The translations under genes were made by a program, and so were the position numbers. From Bipolaris cookei (lineage: Eukaryota; Ascomycota; Dothideomycetes; Pleosporales; Pleosporaceae), in the NCBI GenBank assembly GCA_002286855.1, contig NRSV01000015.1, positions 62,001 to 126,000 on the forward strand: 64,000 nucleotides of DNA, read 5' to 3'. Of the stretch, positions 54,503 through 64,000 are shown piece by piece. Each line of letters opens with the position of its first letter. Position 1 is the first letter of the stretch. The notes beneath the pieces are model-generated. The model worked only from the letters and a program-made list of their open reading frames with translations. It did not search any database and was not told the DNA's origin.

Positions 54503-55870
54503 TTACTCAGCGCTATCTTGGGCAGACCGCCTCAAGCGACGGTTGTAAAGCTTTTTATCTTCTGGACTTCCCCAGAAAAGCTTTGCAGCCTCGGGATTCA
54601 CCAACGTGCGTGGGTCGTACGCAGGCGATTCCTCCTCGATAGCTGCAATGATAGCCTCAATGTGGGACCGCATATCGTCTTTGCGAGCAGCGTCGTAACA
54701 GAGAATACCGTCAGGGGACACGCGATGATGGTATAGAATTGGTGTCTCGAACCGGACTCGAGGTAAGACATCTGGGAACTTCGGGCTAATGTATAGCCTG
54801 ATCCTGAACATGCCCCCGTCAAGGTTTGTCATTGGTCGGCCAAAGAGAACCAGCTGCCATACAAATGGATTCTTGTCGACCAGGTCGAGGTCCAATGCGA
54901 TTGCGTCTTGCTTCTTGTATTTCTCAACAATCTGTTCGTATTGCCGCTGAAGGTTGTTGGCAATACTCATTTCTTTCTTAACGGCCGACATGCCTTCCAA
55001 GGCCCAAGATTCCATTTCCTTGTTGAGCGTCTCGAAAATCTTGACGAGACGCTCCCGGAGAGACGTGTATTGGAAAACACCCTCCATGGTATTTCCTGGG
55101 CCTTCGAATGGCATCTTCTCAAAGCGATCTCCATCTTTGTTCTGGTTGACCGCTTCGTCCACCCGAGTGAGATAGGACTGATAGTACCACAGAAAACGTC
55201 GCTTGCAGAGATCTTTGAAAGGTTCGAACGGCGCATCGTCTCTATTGGATTGATAATCTTCTTCAGCGTTGTAAATTGTCACACCAGGCCTCTGTCGGTT
55301 GATGCCTAGGTATTCCTCAAGCCGTTCAACAACAGATATGCGGAGAGACTCATGTCGAATCTTGTCTACATATGCCTCTTGATTCTTCTTATCGTAGTCG
55401 GAGTTCGCGTCTTCAAAACCGGGCTCGTTCTCATACGGGTTGCCAGACATGAGGCTCTGGATGGAGATCAGGATTGACTCGAGACCTTGTGCAGATGACC
55501 ACTCTTCACCACGCTCGCCTCGCCATGTGCTGGATCATGTAAGTTTTGGAACAGGTAGAGAACGTGGTTTTGCTGACCCAAGAATTGACAGGCACACCTT
55601 TCCGCCTGCGTAGATGTTGGGATTGAAGCGCGTGCGTCCCCCATTTGTGGTTATGGCTGTTACGCTTGGCGCTTTGGTTGGGTAGTCTCGAGTGAACTTG
55701 ACGGCAAATTCGAAGAAGCCAAACTCGTATGGGGTATCAGGCGGGCCTATGATGAGTGCCCGCACATGGCGCACATCGATGTCGCGGCAGGCGACGGCTA
55801 TTGAGAGGTCGGATCCGCGCTGGATCTCGCCCAATTCGCGGGTGATTCTGAGAATACACTGATTCGACAT
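54503..55870 (-). CDS. Tandem UBC-domain protein (UBE2Z-like E2)
   Basis: Exons 55578-55870 and 54503-55529; 439 residues. The join SILG/TWRGERGEEWSSAQG restores the E2 catalytic core. The first UBC domain (about 1-150) has PPDTPYEFGFFEFAVKFTRDYP, then FNPNIYAGGKVCLSILGTW with the active-site Cys93; the usual HPN is NPN. The downstream QSLMSGNPYENEPGF is like UBE2Z/Use1. After a long charged, helical linker comes a second, diverged UBC fold (about 295-439): VWQLVLFGRP, GGMFRIRLYISPKFPDVLPRVRF, then SPDGILCYDA with Cys375 at the catalytic position, and NPEAAKLFWGSPEDKKLYNRR. Two E2 folds, both with a Cys in place, is unusual. The first may be the enzyme and the second a binding or regulatory module; that is inference. 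Confidence 0.88.
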
Positions 55871-56394
55871 GGTCCCGTGGCAACGTCTCTGCTAAGGTCT
55901 CGTATGTGAGTAGGTTGTGCGGGCTGGAGACGCGGGGTTGATGGGCTTAGTGACGGCCTAGAGGAGACAGATGATCGAACGGTCTGGGAGTCGTTATTGG
56001 GCAAAGTGACTAACAGCCGACAAGCAGTCGCTCAGGCACCTCTAGGCTACCGTATCGGCAGTCAAACGCGCAAATCCCGCAAGATCCAACAGCCTCGTGG
56101 GTTCGTTTGCTTGATTTCGCGACGCCGTTGGAGTTGTAGATCGGAAGAAAGTAAGGAGAAAACAAAGCACTGTGTGGGTGACCTTGTACTCCCAGCCGAC
56201 AGTAGTAAAAGAACTTGCAGGAAGGCCGTAGATCGCTACGGTGTCAAGGTAAGCATGGGTAACGAAGCCCTAGTAGCTCGGGTTGCAGGGAGATGCATGC
56301 GGAGGGGCAGAATCCGTCACCGCTCACGGAACCCAAGCCGCAACACCACGCTCTAATTGTCGGTATAGCTAGCAGATAAGGCTGCGTCTACAAC
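55871..56394. promoter_or_regulatory. Divergent promoter region of tandem-UBC gene and TRS23
   Basis: 524 nt between two divergent starts. No TATA box or repeat is obvious. Confidence 0.5.
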
Positions 56395-56954
56395 ATGTAT
56401 GGCTCAGGCCTTGTATCATAGCGTTCCCAGCTAACGGTCATAGGGTTGTCTTTGCGCTCTTCATAGTAAGCAAGTCGGGTGGCCTCATCTACAACCGCGA
56501 GTTTCATACGGGCATGAACAAGCTCACCAGCAATGACTACCTTATGCTTGCTGGATCCTTCCATGGGTCAGCCCTATTACAAGCGCAATCATGGCTCTGC
56601 TGACCCCACTCCAGCATGCACGCCATAACCGCCCAACTCTCTCCTGTTCCACCCGCTCGCGCACCCCCTCCCTCAACCACCACCCCAAACCTGCAAACCT
56701 TCCCTGTCCGCGCTACCGGTATCGAGGTACTCGAGAGCTCCCACTTCCGCATCCAATGCTTCCAAACACAAACCGGAGTAAAGTTTCTACTCTTCACTGA
56801 GCCGCAACAGCCAAACGTGGATACAATGATAAAGAAGATATACGAATTGTATGCCGACTACGTAATGAAGAATCCATTCTACACTGTGGAAATGCCGATC
56901 CGGTGCGACAAGTTCGATCGAGGACTGGATGGGTTTGTGAAGGTGAGAGGGTGA
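56395..56954 (+). CDS. TRS23: TRAPP complex subunit Trs23 (TRAPPC4)
   Basis: Exons 56395-56396, 56444-56566 and 56615-56954; 154 residues. Trs23 is a core longin/sybindin-fold subunit of the TRAPP Rab exchange factor for Ypt1 in ER-Golgi traffic. The start codon itself is split: AT at 56395-56396, then a 47-nt intron (GTATGG...GCTAACGGTCATAG) and G at 56444, giving MVVFALFIVSKSGGLIYNREF. Without splicing the same ATG reaches a TAG after eight codons. The second intron (48 nt) joins NDYLMLAGSFHG to MHAITAQLSP. The C-terminal half is unmistakable: VLESSHFRIQCFQTQTGVKF, KIYELYADYVMKNPFY and MPIRCDKFD. A Pro-rich insert (VPPARAPPPSTTTP) sits in the middle, as is usual in filamentous fungi. Confidence 0.9.
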
Positions 56955-57442
56955 GGGCAGCACAGTCTATAAGAAGGACATGCCGATCACGGAATAAGGG
57001 GCTGGTGATGGCATGTGGCCATAGTTGATATGCATGGCCATATGGGAAACGCCCAGCTCGCACGCCCACGTTGCGTGCATAGTGTGCATCAAGGAGTGCG
57101 GCGACTGTGGAAAGACTGTTAAGCTTGAGAGCGGCATCTTCAAAGACAAACGACTCTCAATGGCTCCTACAGTTGCGACAGATGTCGACATCATTGAAGC
57201 GTCGTTTGGATAGGGATAGCTAGGCTCGAGGGAAACAAGTCATCAATAGACAAGACACATGGTCATGCCAGGTTAAGCAGACTGGCAAAGTCATTATTTG
57301 TTTCGTTCATCCATCTGTGTCAGATGTGGTAGACACTAGCTCTAGTCATACAGTAGACGCCGTAGATGCTCTGCCCGGTATAAAGGCTATATACGGAAGC
57401 TGTGCCAAACGCACCTTGACGCCGTGCCACGCTTGCTCTGGT
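56955..57442. other. Convergent spacer between TRS23 and RPN10
   Basis: 488 nt between convergent stops; one 62-codon frame (57025-57213) lacks any family feature. Nothing else is seen. Confidence 0.65.
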
Positions 57443-58441
57443 TCATGCTGTGTCCATCTTGTCTGAGTCATCGTCCTTTTTGTTCTTGCTTCCACTTCCA
57501 CTAGGCTGGCCCTGATCATCTAGTAACGGTTGCTTCTCATCGCCCTCAGCAACTGGCTCCAGCTCCGGCTTGCCCTCCGCAGCCTCCTTTGCCTTCTTGT
57601 CCTTCTCTTGTCGTGCCTTCTCTTCTTCGAAAGACATCCTGAGCGCAAGTGCAAGTTCCGGATCGACCGAAGGATCTACTCCGAACTCGAAGTCGTTGCC
57701 GCCCGATGCACCGCCGCCACCACCTCCAGAACCGCCCTCGCCCCCAGCGTTGGACGTGCCCTCTCCGCCGACGATGGGTGTGGTAATCAAAGAATCGCTG
57801 AGTAGGTTTGCGCTAGGTGGGATGATGGCTAGGTAGGAGCCCTCGGCGCTCTGTACGTTGTCGCTGAAAGCCTGGAGTTTCCGCGTGGTGTCGTCACTGA
57901 GTTCGCCGAACGCGATGATATCAATGCTGATACCGCTCTTCTTCATCTTCTTCGCCAACTTCACCAAATTCTTATCCTCTTCCTCGATAGGACTGCAGTT
58001 GAATATGACTATTCTCTGCTTCTGTGATTTGTTCTGCCTATGTTTGAGGGCCAGCTGCGCGCTCTAGTCAGAAGTGATCTCTTCCAATGTTGCAGGAAAA
58101 CGTACCGCCGCCACATTGATACCAGTGACGAAATGTGAGCTACCCTTTATCTTTGTCCTGTGCAGCCCATCAAGCACCTTGCCAATGTCTGTTGTCAGAG
58201 TAGTAAGGATCTCCGGGGTGTTGCCTCCCATGCTCATCAAGCCCACAGAAGACTCTGGGTTTGCTCCAGTCTTCGCGGAGAAGATCATGTTGACAGCATC
58301 CTGTTGCGCTTCCCATCGCGAGGGTACATAATCGCCATTACGACTAGCTTCGCTGTTGTCAACACTGCGAAGGTTAGTAAGGAAAGGCAGGTGTGGGGTT
58401 TGGAGGCAAACGTACACTATCATGGAGGCTTCTAACACCAT
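57443..58441 (-). CDS. RPN10: 26S proteasome ubiquitin receptor Rpn10
   Basis: Exons 58416-58441 (26 nt), 58106-58364 and 57443-58063; introns 51 and 42 nt; 301 residues. Rpn10 sits between proteasome base and lid and binds polyubiquitin. The VWA domain starts MVLEASMIVVDNSEASRNGDY, reassembled over the first intron, and continues through SSVGLMSMGGNTPEIL and ALKHRQNKSQKQRIVIF to about residue 190. After a Gly-rich linker is one ubiquitin-interacting motif, DPELALALRMSFEEEKARQ (about 229-247), with the key LALAL, Ser and acidic residues intact. The charged tail (KKAKEAAEGKPELEP, SKNKKDDDSDKMD) is normal. The tiny first exon means a plain open-frame reading would miss the start. Confidence 0.95.
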
Positions 58442-59208
58442 CTTGAATGTGATTTATCCTAGGTGTCGAAGTGATAATTTGGGGTAGTTGATTAGATCGA
58501 CGGTAACGGTATGCTGCTGAGCTTAGGTCGCCGCAGCGGAGACCGGAGGCTGGCGAGCAAACCCCCGACGTCACGTGGGGATGAGAGACAGCGGGAGACC
58601 GTGCGCGACTACACCAGGAGAAATGACTCGTGTTCCGATGTTGATATTCGAAACCTTACTCATGTGTTTTGAAATACCGTGAATTGCGCGCCCTGCTGTG
58701 CAGCGCTATGTTGTAGTCATTTTGTTGGAAGTGACTCATTCGATGTTCGCTTCAGCACCAATGTCGTAGTTATTATGCTGCATCATGTGCAGCGCGGAGT
58801 TGATCTGGCAATCTTGGCGTAGACATACAAAAGTCCTCGCAGACTATCCATCCTTCCTTCCTCCCCCATCCCACACCAGATTCAGAAGCCGCAACCAACA
58901 CCACCAACAACCACATCAGAAGAGCCCAAAACTCTCCCAACTGTTGCAAAAAGTACCGGAGAGCCTCGGAGCGTTTTTCTTCACCTTCTACCTGCCCTCC
59001 GATTGTCAGCGTCGCGGCCTAGTACGCGTTGTTTACTCTCTGGACCCAGCACCTGAAGGACGCAGCCTCAACCGCAGCGACGACACCAAAGCTTCTTAGG
59101 ACTACCCAAAGATCTCTTTGAGACTCTCAGGGATTTTCTGAAACTTCTCTCCATACACGTTACCGCCATCAACCTGGTGGCTGCTCACGCGTCATTTCTA
59201 CCATCATC
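58442..59208. other. Divergent region of RPN10 and NBL1-like gene
   Basis: 767 nt between opposite start codons. The right half is C-rich and probably the leader of the plus-strand gene. No PACE-type proteasome element was noticed, though I did not search exhaustively. Confidence 0.55.
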
Positions 59209-59952
59209 ATGAACAACATCACCGGCGGACTTACAGCTGAGGCCAAGGCCAATATGCTTGCGAATCTCCAAATCGAAATCAATTCGCGGGTTGAGAAGCT
59301 ACGAGCCCAGTGCGAGGCTCAGTGTGCCAGTATGCAGTCGCGCCTCGAGCGACGCGTCAACCGCATCCCGGTCGTGACGCGCCAAACCACACTTGCCAAC
59401 CTCCTCAAGGCATCAGCACCAGTACAACCTATTACTGCGCCTGCCCCACCAACCAAGGTCACAACAACTACCGCCACAACCACCACCACCACAACAACTA
59501 ATACTACCATTAATGCCGCCACCAAGAAGATAACCGGCACTGGCACTGCTGGCCGCAAACCTCGCAATGCTGTACCCAGTGCGCCTTCTTCACGACCCGC
59601 ATCTTCTCCAGAAGTGCGCATCAAGTCCACTTCCACAACCAAGACTACCAAGGCTGTCCCTACATATGCCAAAGCAACAAAGACAACCCGAGCAAAGAAG
59701 CGCAGCAGTGACGAACTGTCTGGCGAGGACAAGGAAAACTCTGAATTGCCTGTGCCCAAGAAGCGCACTAGAAATGTAGCTCCCAAAGCCGCGACTGAGA
59801 AGGCTGAGAAGACGGCGACCACGGGCACCACACGTTCGACTCGGGCTGCATCTCGCACCAAGCCTGTGGGCGGCCATGTGCTCTCTCCCAAGACCAACGC
59901 AGCCAACGCGCGCAAGCCTGCTCCTGCTGCACGTAGCGTCCGCCCCCGGTAG
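59209..59952 (+). CDS. Borealin-N-terminal (Nbl1-like) chromosomal passenger protein
   Basis: Single exon, 247 residues. The first about 70 residues form a charged helix of the Borealin N-terminal/Nbl1 family: KANMLANLQIEINSRVEKLRAQC, then LERRVNRIP, the segment that joins Bir1/survivin and Sli15/INCENP in a three-helix bundle of the chromosomal passenger complex. The remaining sequence is a disordered Thr/Ala/Lys-rich tail with a poly-Thr tract (TTTATTTTTTTTNTT) and several basic KKR clusters (KKRSSDE, PKKRTRN), including SGEDKENSE, which looks like a KEN-box region (Lys-Glu-Asn). Budding-yeast Nbl1 is only the helix, so the tail is an extension common in filamentous fungi. The assignment depends mainly on the helix motif. 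Confidence 0.75.
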   Translation: MNNITGGLTAEAKANMLANLQIEINSRVEKLRAQCEAQCASMQSRLERRVNRIPVVTRQTTLANLLKASAPVQPITAPAPPTKVTTTTATTTTTTTTNTTINAATKKITGTGTAGRKPRNAVPSAPSSRPASSPEVRIKSTSTTKTTKAVPTYAKATKTTRAKKRSSDELSGEDKENSELPVPKKRTRNVAPKAATEKAEKTATTGTTRSTRAASRTKPVGGHVLSPKTNAANARKPAPAARSVRPR

Positions 59953-60550
59953 CCCCCTTAGACGGATATGGTTACGCAGCATTAGTTATTTTGGCGTTTG
60001 ATGATACCCCTCTCGTTTCCAGCATCTGGGCGGCGTTTTTAAGTTTTTGATTGTTTTTGTTTTCCCTGAATGTCTGGACGTCTGGATTTTTGGATTTTTG
60101 GATTTTTTTAACCGGCTTTCACACCATCTTGAGTTCAGCAGTTTGTTCTTTTCGCAATTGGCTTGAATGAAGGAGTCTTCCCTGTTTGAGTTCCAGCCTC
60201 CCGCAAGGGAAGGCTCTCACAGGTGATTTTCCAGAACACAGCCGGGTGGAGGAGACATATTTGCTGGGAATGGGGGGAATCTGTGGTTTGCTTCGCATTG
60301 TGTATTAGTTTTTTAGTTTTGTTTTTTAGGGATTTTGTTGGACTGTTTAGTTTTGCATAGCCATGAAGACTTTGCTCACGTAGCATAAGAGTGAGAGACA
60401 TGAATCATGATATCACATTTTCATTCTTCGTTATGGCAAAAAATGGTGGTGTTTGATGGGCCTAATCCAGAGGCTTCAAAAGACAATAGGTATACAACGA
60501 TGATAATAAAAGGGTAACTTTCAAGTCCTCCCTCTCCCGGACGCGTTTTC
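59953..60550. other. Convergent spacer after NBL1-like gene
   Basis: 598 nt, T-rich, with short tandem TTTTTGGAT units at about 60085-60110. No gene is seen. Confidence 0.65.
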
Positions 60551-61960
60551 TTAGTCCCATTCCATAATAGCTTCCTCCACAAGCGGCTTAATGACCTTCC
60601 TGCCCGCATCTGATTTATGCTGCCAAACCATCTGCCTAGGCGCCAACTCATCCACCCTGTGCCAAGGCTGGAAATCAATTCCCTCTTTGTTATTCTCTAT
60701 CGCATCCTTGACAAGCTTGAAGAGCGAATCCGCTTGATCTTGATCAATACGTACGTCGTCGCGGACGACGAGCACAACTTCCCTGATCTTCTCTTTGCTG
60801 CCATCCTTGTAATGCTTCTTGTACTTGTTGATTGAGACGGAGACGTCGACGTTGGCTTGGGCTGTCCAGGCGGCATGGATGGCGAACCAGTCTGTGCAAA
60901 ATTGTTAGCTTGGGACTTTGAGGGTAAAGAAAGAAGGGCAATTGAACATACCGAATAGCTCCTGAAATTCTGTCTTGAGGATCTGCTCGTCCATTGAGTA
61001 AGGGATGGATGCAAAGCCGACACTTATAGCGGGTGTGCGTGGAGAAGGCGTGTCGATTGCGTCGGACTTCCAGTCGCGGCGGAGTAGGTCATATAGGCCG
61101 AGATTATCAATGTCCTTTTGGGCTTTGGTAAGTTCGTCATCGAGATCCTCCATGACGTCTTTGAGGTCGTCGTTCCTCCAGTTGCTGCGTGCGAGGATGC
61201 GCTTGGAAATCTCAATGTCGGCTTTGGTGGTCTTGTCGCCTGTGAGGCCGCCAGAGTCAATGGCAATGGCGCTGAGAATGAGCTCGAGGAGCTCGTGTGG
61301 CATATGGTATTCTTCGTCGAGCTTTTCCAATTCGTTGAGCATTTGACGGGCGACGAGGGTTGTGCAACTCGCAGCCGTCTCAAAGACACGGGGATCGGCG
61401 TCTGGCGCGGTACCACGGTCTTTGTGGTGGTCGAAAATACTCAGAATCTTGGCCGCTGACCATTTCTTAAGGGGTTCCGGGTGGTCGACAAGGACAATGC
61501 CTTTGAGCTTGGTGCTCAGCGTCTCTGGATCTTCAGGTAGTTCGTCCAGTGTCAACAGGTCCTCGTGGCCAGGCGTCATTTGTGAATTATCTAGAGCCAG
61601 CTTATTCTCGGGCCTCAGATCGAGGGCATGGGACGGTGTCTGCAGCAGAGCAATGGCCTTGAGGGGGTTGGAGGTGTTCATGGTGGCATGCTCAAGATGG
61701 TATGCCCAAGTAAGAGCTGCAGTCATCGAGTCCAAATCACCGCCCTCATTGCCCTGGACCAAAATCCACTCCGACTCTTTTCCGGCTTGCCAATCAATCA
61801 AAAACTCCTTCTTGGTCTGGCGGCTCCATTCGCTGAAGTGGCCGACTCCTACAGGCTTGGCGGATGGCTTGGGCGACGCGTCAAGGACTACCTGTTGAGG
61901 TGCCGCAGCAACATGGCTGACAGCCATGAGGCCCGGCAAGAGGGCGCGAATGGGTTTCAT
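60551..61960 (-). CDS. Exopolyphosphatase (Ppx1-like, DHH superfamily) with signal peptide
   Basis: Exons 60952-61960 and 60551-60891 (60-nt intron, GTATGT...GCTAAC...ACAG); 449 residues. DHH/DHHA2 phosphoesterase of the Ppx1 type, which removes terminal phosphates from inorganic polyphosphate. Metal-site motifs are intact: GNEGGDLDSM (Asp75, Asp77), VLVDH (Asp159, His160), FDHHKD (Asp177-His179) and DSGGLTGDKTT further on, followed by the DHHA2 domain. The first about 20 residues, MKPIRALLPGLMAVSHVAAA, form a typical secretory signal peptide, so the protein is predicted to enter the secretory path or the vacuole, unlike cytosolic yeast Ppx1. The start chosen is the ATG that begins that leader; the frame stays open upstream but without another conserved feature. 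Confidence 0.9.
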
Positions 61961-63238
61961 AGTGGAGAGAGGTGGGATGCGATGGCGATAGGTGGGAAGA
62001 GAGGACCTGGGTACTATAAATGTCGAGTGGGCACAAAGGCGGCCCTGTTTCAAGCATAGACGGGGACAGCAGGAGTGGGACAGTTGCGTCAGAGCATTGG
62101 TCAAAGCGTGACTGGCCAAGGCAGAGACGCGTCTCAGCCCTATAGCAAACTTGCCGCACGTAATCAAAACACGCCTCGCTTGTGGTTTTCTGGCGAGGTG
62201 TTGGGCTTTGACGGAAAGCATGAAGCGACGGCACAAGTACAGAGGTAGTGTGGATTACACATTAGCGGGTTCGTAGTAATACACAATCCTGGCACATGAC
62301 TGCGGAGACAAAGACCATGCCTCTCGGTCGATCGGTGAAACTGGAGAACCCAGGCCAAGCGGGCTAGCCCACCAAAACGAGCAACCTTTACTACCAAATA
62401 TCGGCACCACCGCAACATAGTTTTCAATGAAAATTAGACCCGATAAATACGCCAACTCGGTGTTAACTATACCCAAGTGAATGACAAGTATAACAATACC
62501 AGTGGTATTGGGCGATCTTACCTCCGACTTCATCGGTCGACCGAGAGCATGCGTCGCGTCTTCGGCTGCTGTAGCTTGTACGTACTTATGCTGTCAAGAC
62601 TAGACTAGAGCCCATAGAAGATGCAGGACGCTGGCACGCTAGCACATGTCCAGAGTGACGGCTCGTTTATGTTTTTGTGGCACATCACGTTACAGCGTGT
62701 GCTTATATGCACATGCTATCTGTCGTATATGTGGTCAAGTAGTAATATATATGTACGGATGCAGTAGTTGGCAGCAATCTGCAAAAAGGATATTTGCACA
62801 CCCCGCACGACCAGCATGTTTATGACGCAAAGTTTCCGGCAGCTGTTTGGTCCGGGCGCCGGCCGTCGCGCAGTGGCTGTGGCGATCCCTTCCCGTATAC
62901 GCGGCCGCCCGTCCTCCAGCCACACCACTACAAAGATGACATCCATGTCAACTCCCTTGGAAACCTTTGTCCACACCCATTCCAGGACGCCTTGCATACA
63001 CATATGTACACATGCTGCTACTCCCCTTCCTAGTGTCGCCCTAGCCTGATCGCTGCCCAGGGTTCACGCGCTGCCTGCTTACTGAACCATCAACTAAGCT
63101 CTTGCCGGTTGCGACCGGACAGACGCACGCTTAGCAAGCACTGCATCTAACCATCTGCCTTTCTACTTCCCTAGCCCGGCTCCTTTGTTGCCTACGCTTT
63201 TTTTTCCTGAGGAAACGCTCGTCGTGATTACTGCAACC
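61961..63238. other. Intergenic region before the last gene
   Basis: 1.28 kb. The right end (63100-63238) is pyrimidine-rich leader. The middle contains AT-rich sequence near 62690-62770. No gene, repeat family or RNA is recognised. Confidence 0.55.
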
Positions 63239-64000
63239 ATGGAACCCAGGCAGGACGATCAAGGCCACCCACCGACGTCGCCAACCACTTCGACTACTAC
63301 CACTACTACCACTACTACCACCTCTGGCCCCTATACCACTATCTCAACTACTCACACTACCCCAAGACAGAGGGCCACGCTACACCACTCTCCAGAGGGT
63401 TCAACTACCATCACTCACCCTACTGTTATCACCACCACCCACATACCTGCGCCTCAACCTTCTGCCTCACAACAGCGCGTGCACCGAGCGCCTTCGTATC
63501 CCCTGAGACTACGCAGCTCCTCCATCCGCAGTCACAGATCTTCACACCCTTCTGCAAATACTTCACAGACTATCCAAGAGGCCGATGCAGCGCCCGCTCC
63601 TTCTTCACATCAAGCCTTAGCTGTCGACGAGGCATGGCAAGGTGGCCGTAGACGAAGCAGTTCCGAGCCGCGCCCGCTTCCACAAGCCATGTTCAATGAC
63701 AATGCCCTGCGGCCTCAACTGACAGGAACATCACATTTACAGCCCTTGTACGAAAATGATTCACAAGCTGCGACCCCCTTTTCTGGCAACAATCGTCCGC
63801 CGGCTCAAGGTACTAGCAACCCGCGAAGAGGCCTTACCCGGACTTCTTCAGCCTTCCATATGCGCCGCAACGAAAAGACTCCCCGTCAAAACATGATGGG
63901 TGATAATGTCGTTGACGTACTCGATGTCATTGGTTAGTCCTCTCTCAACAGTTCACTATCGTAGGCTAATGCAATTCCCAGACCCCGAAATATCTACCCT
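63239..64000 (+). CDS. Ser/Thr-rich protein of unknown function (3' partial)
   Basis: Exon 1 is 63239-63932; a 49-nt intron (GTTAGT...GCTAATGC...CAG) leads to exon 2 at 63982, which runs off the window. 231 codons are visible in exon 1. The visible part is disordered: a poly-Thr stretch (STTTTTTTTTTSGPYTT), Ser/His/Pro-rich sequence with RRRSSSEPRP and RTSSAFHMRR, which look like phosphorylation sites for basophilic kinases, and then, at the splice join, DNVVDVLDVI/DPEISTL. The last motif looks like the start of a conserved domain that must lie beyond the window. There is no signal peptide. I cannot name the family from this part. Confidence 0.75.

Noticed and set aside
59319..59915. 198-codon minus-strand frame opposite the NBL1-like gene
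   Set aside because: Artefact of Thr- and Ala-rich codons on the plus strand (long Val runs on the minus).
13..64000. tRNA, 5S rRNA or other structured RNA genes
   Set aside because: I looked for B-box-like GGTTCGANTCC and its complement and saw only isolated partial matches without a matching A box or cloverleaf.
1..64000. CRISPR arrays, operons, ribosome-binding sites or prophage
   Set aside because: Spliceosomal introns and fungal families show a eukaryotic nuclear genome; no regularly spaced repeats were seen.

Overview
The window is nuclear DNA of a filamentous ascomycete, most likely a pleosporalean Dothideomycete. Short spliceosomal introns (mostly 42-78 nt, GTRNGY donor, CTAAC/CTGAC-like branch site), compact genes on both strands, fungal-only families (GH128 glucanase, Dal81-like Zn2Cys6 regulator, Vps3844-like protein, Nbl1) and a transposase damaged by RIP-like transitions all fit. 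The order is inferred from overall character, not from a search. I reconstructed exon joins by reading splice signals and checking that phase and conserved protein motifs continue across each join.

Layout. 1-4.2 kb: a 5'-truncated RAD17 clamp-loader gene and a secreted GH128 glucanase. 4.2-8.6 kb: gene-poor block with a degenerate pogo/Fot1-type transposase and a second, inverted copy of its 5' end, then AT-rich DNA. 8.6-23 kb: a mitochondrial-type membrane protein, a Vps3844-like protein, SEC66 and NPL4 (divergent), RFC2, a GPI-anchored-type wall protein, a lipocalin-like protein, a small membrane protein and CKS1. 23-26.5 kb: no supported gene. 26.5-34 kb: Zn2Cys6 activator, DUF2235 hydrolase and an SMP-repeat protein. 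34.5-44 kb: RNA1 (RanGAP), COX17, ALG6, a nucleolin/Nsr1-type RNA-binding protein and an MFS transporter. 44-47 kb: gene-poor, with one broken gene. 47-62 kb: C2H2 regulator, UBE3D-like E3, ERG26, a tandem-UBC E2-like protein, TRS23, RPN10, an NBL1-like chromosomal passenger gene and a PPX1-like exopolyphosphatase with a signal peptide. 63.2 kb to the end: a 3'-truncated Ser/Thr-rich gene.

Most genes are conserved housekeeping functions and do not form an operon or an obvious metabolic cluster. Functional groupings are loose: two clamp-loader subunits (RAD17, RFC2) that would sit in the same pentamer, several ubiquitin/proteasome genes (NPL4, UBE3D-like, tandem E2, RPN10), and ER/secretory genes (SEC66, ALG6, TRS23, Vps3844-like, ERG26). 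I did not find a convincing wholly new system. The best leads are the tandem-UBC protein, the fungal SMP-repeat protein, the TRS23 start codon split by an intron, the inverted RIP-scarred transposon pair, the exopolyphosphatase with a secretory leader, and introns free of stops in three genes.
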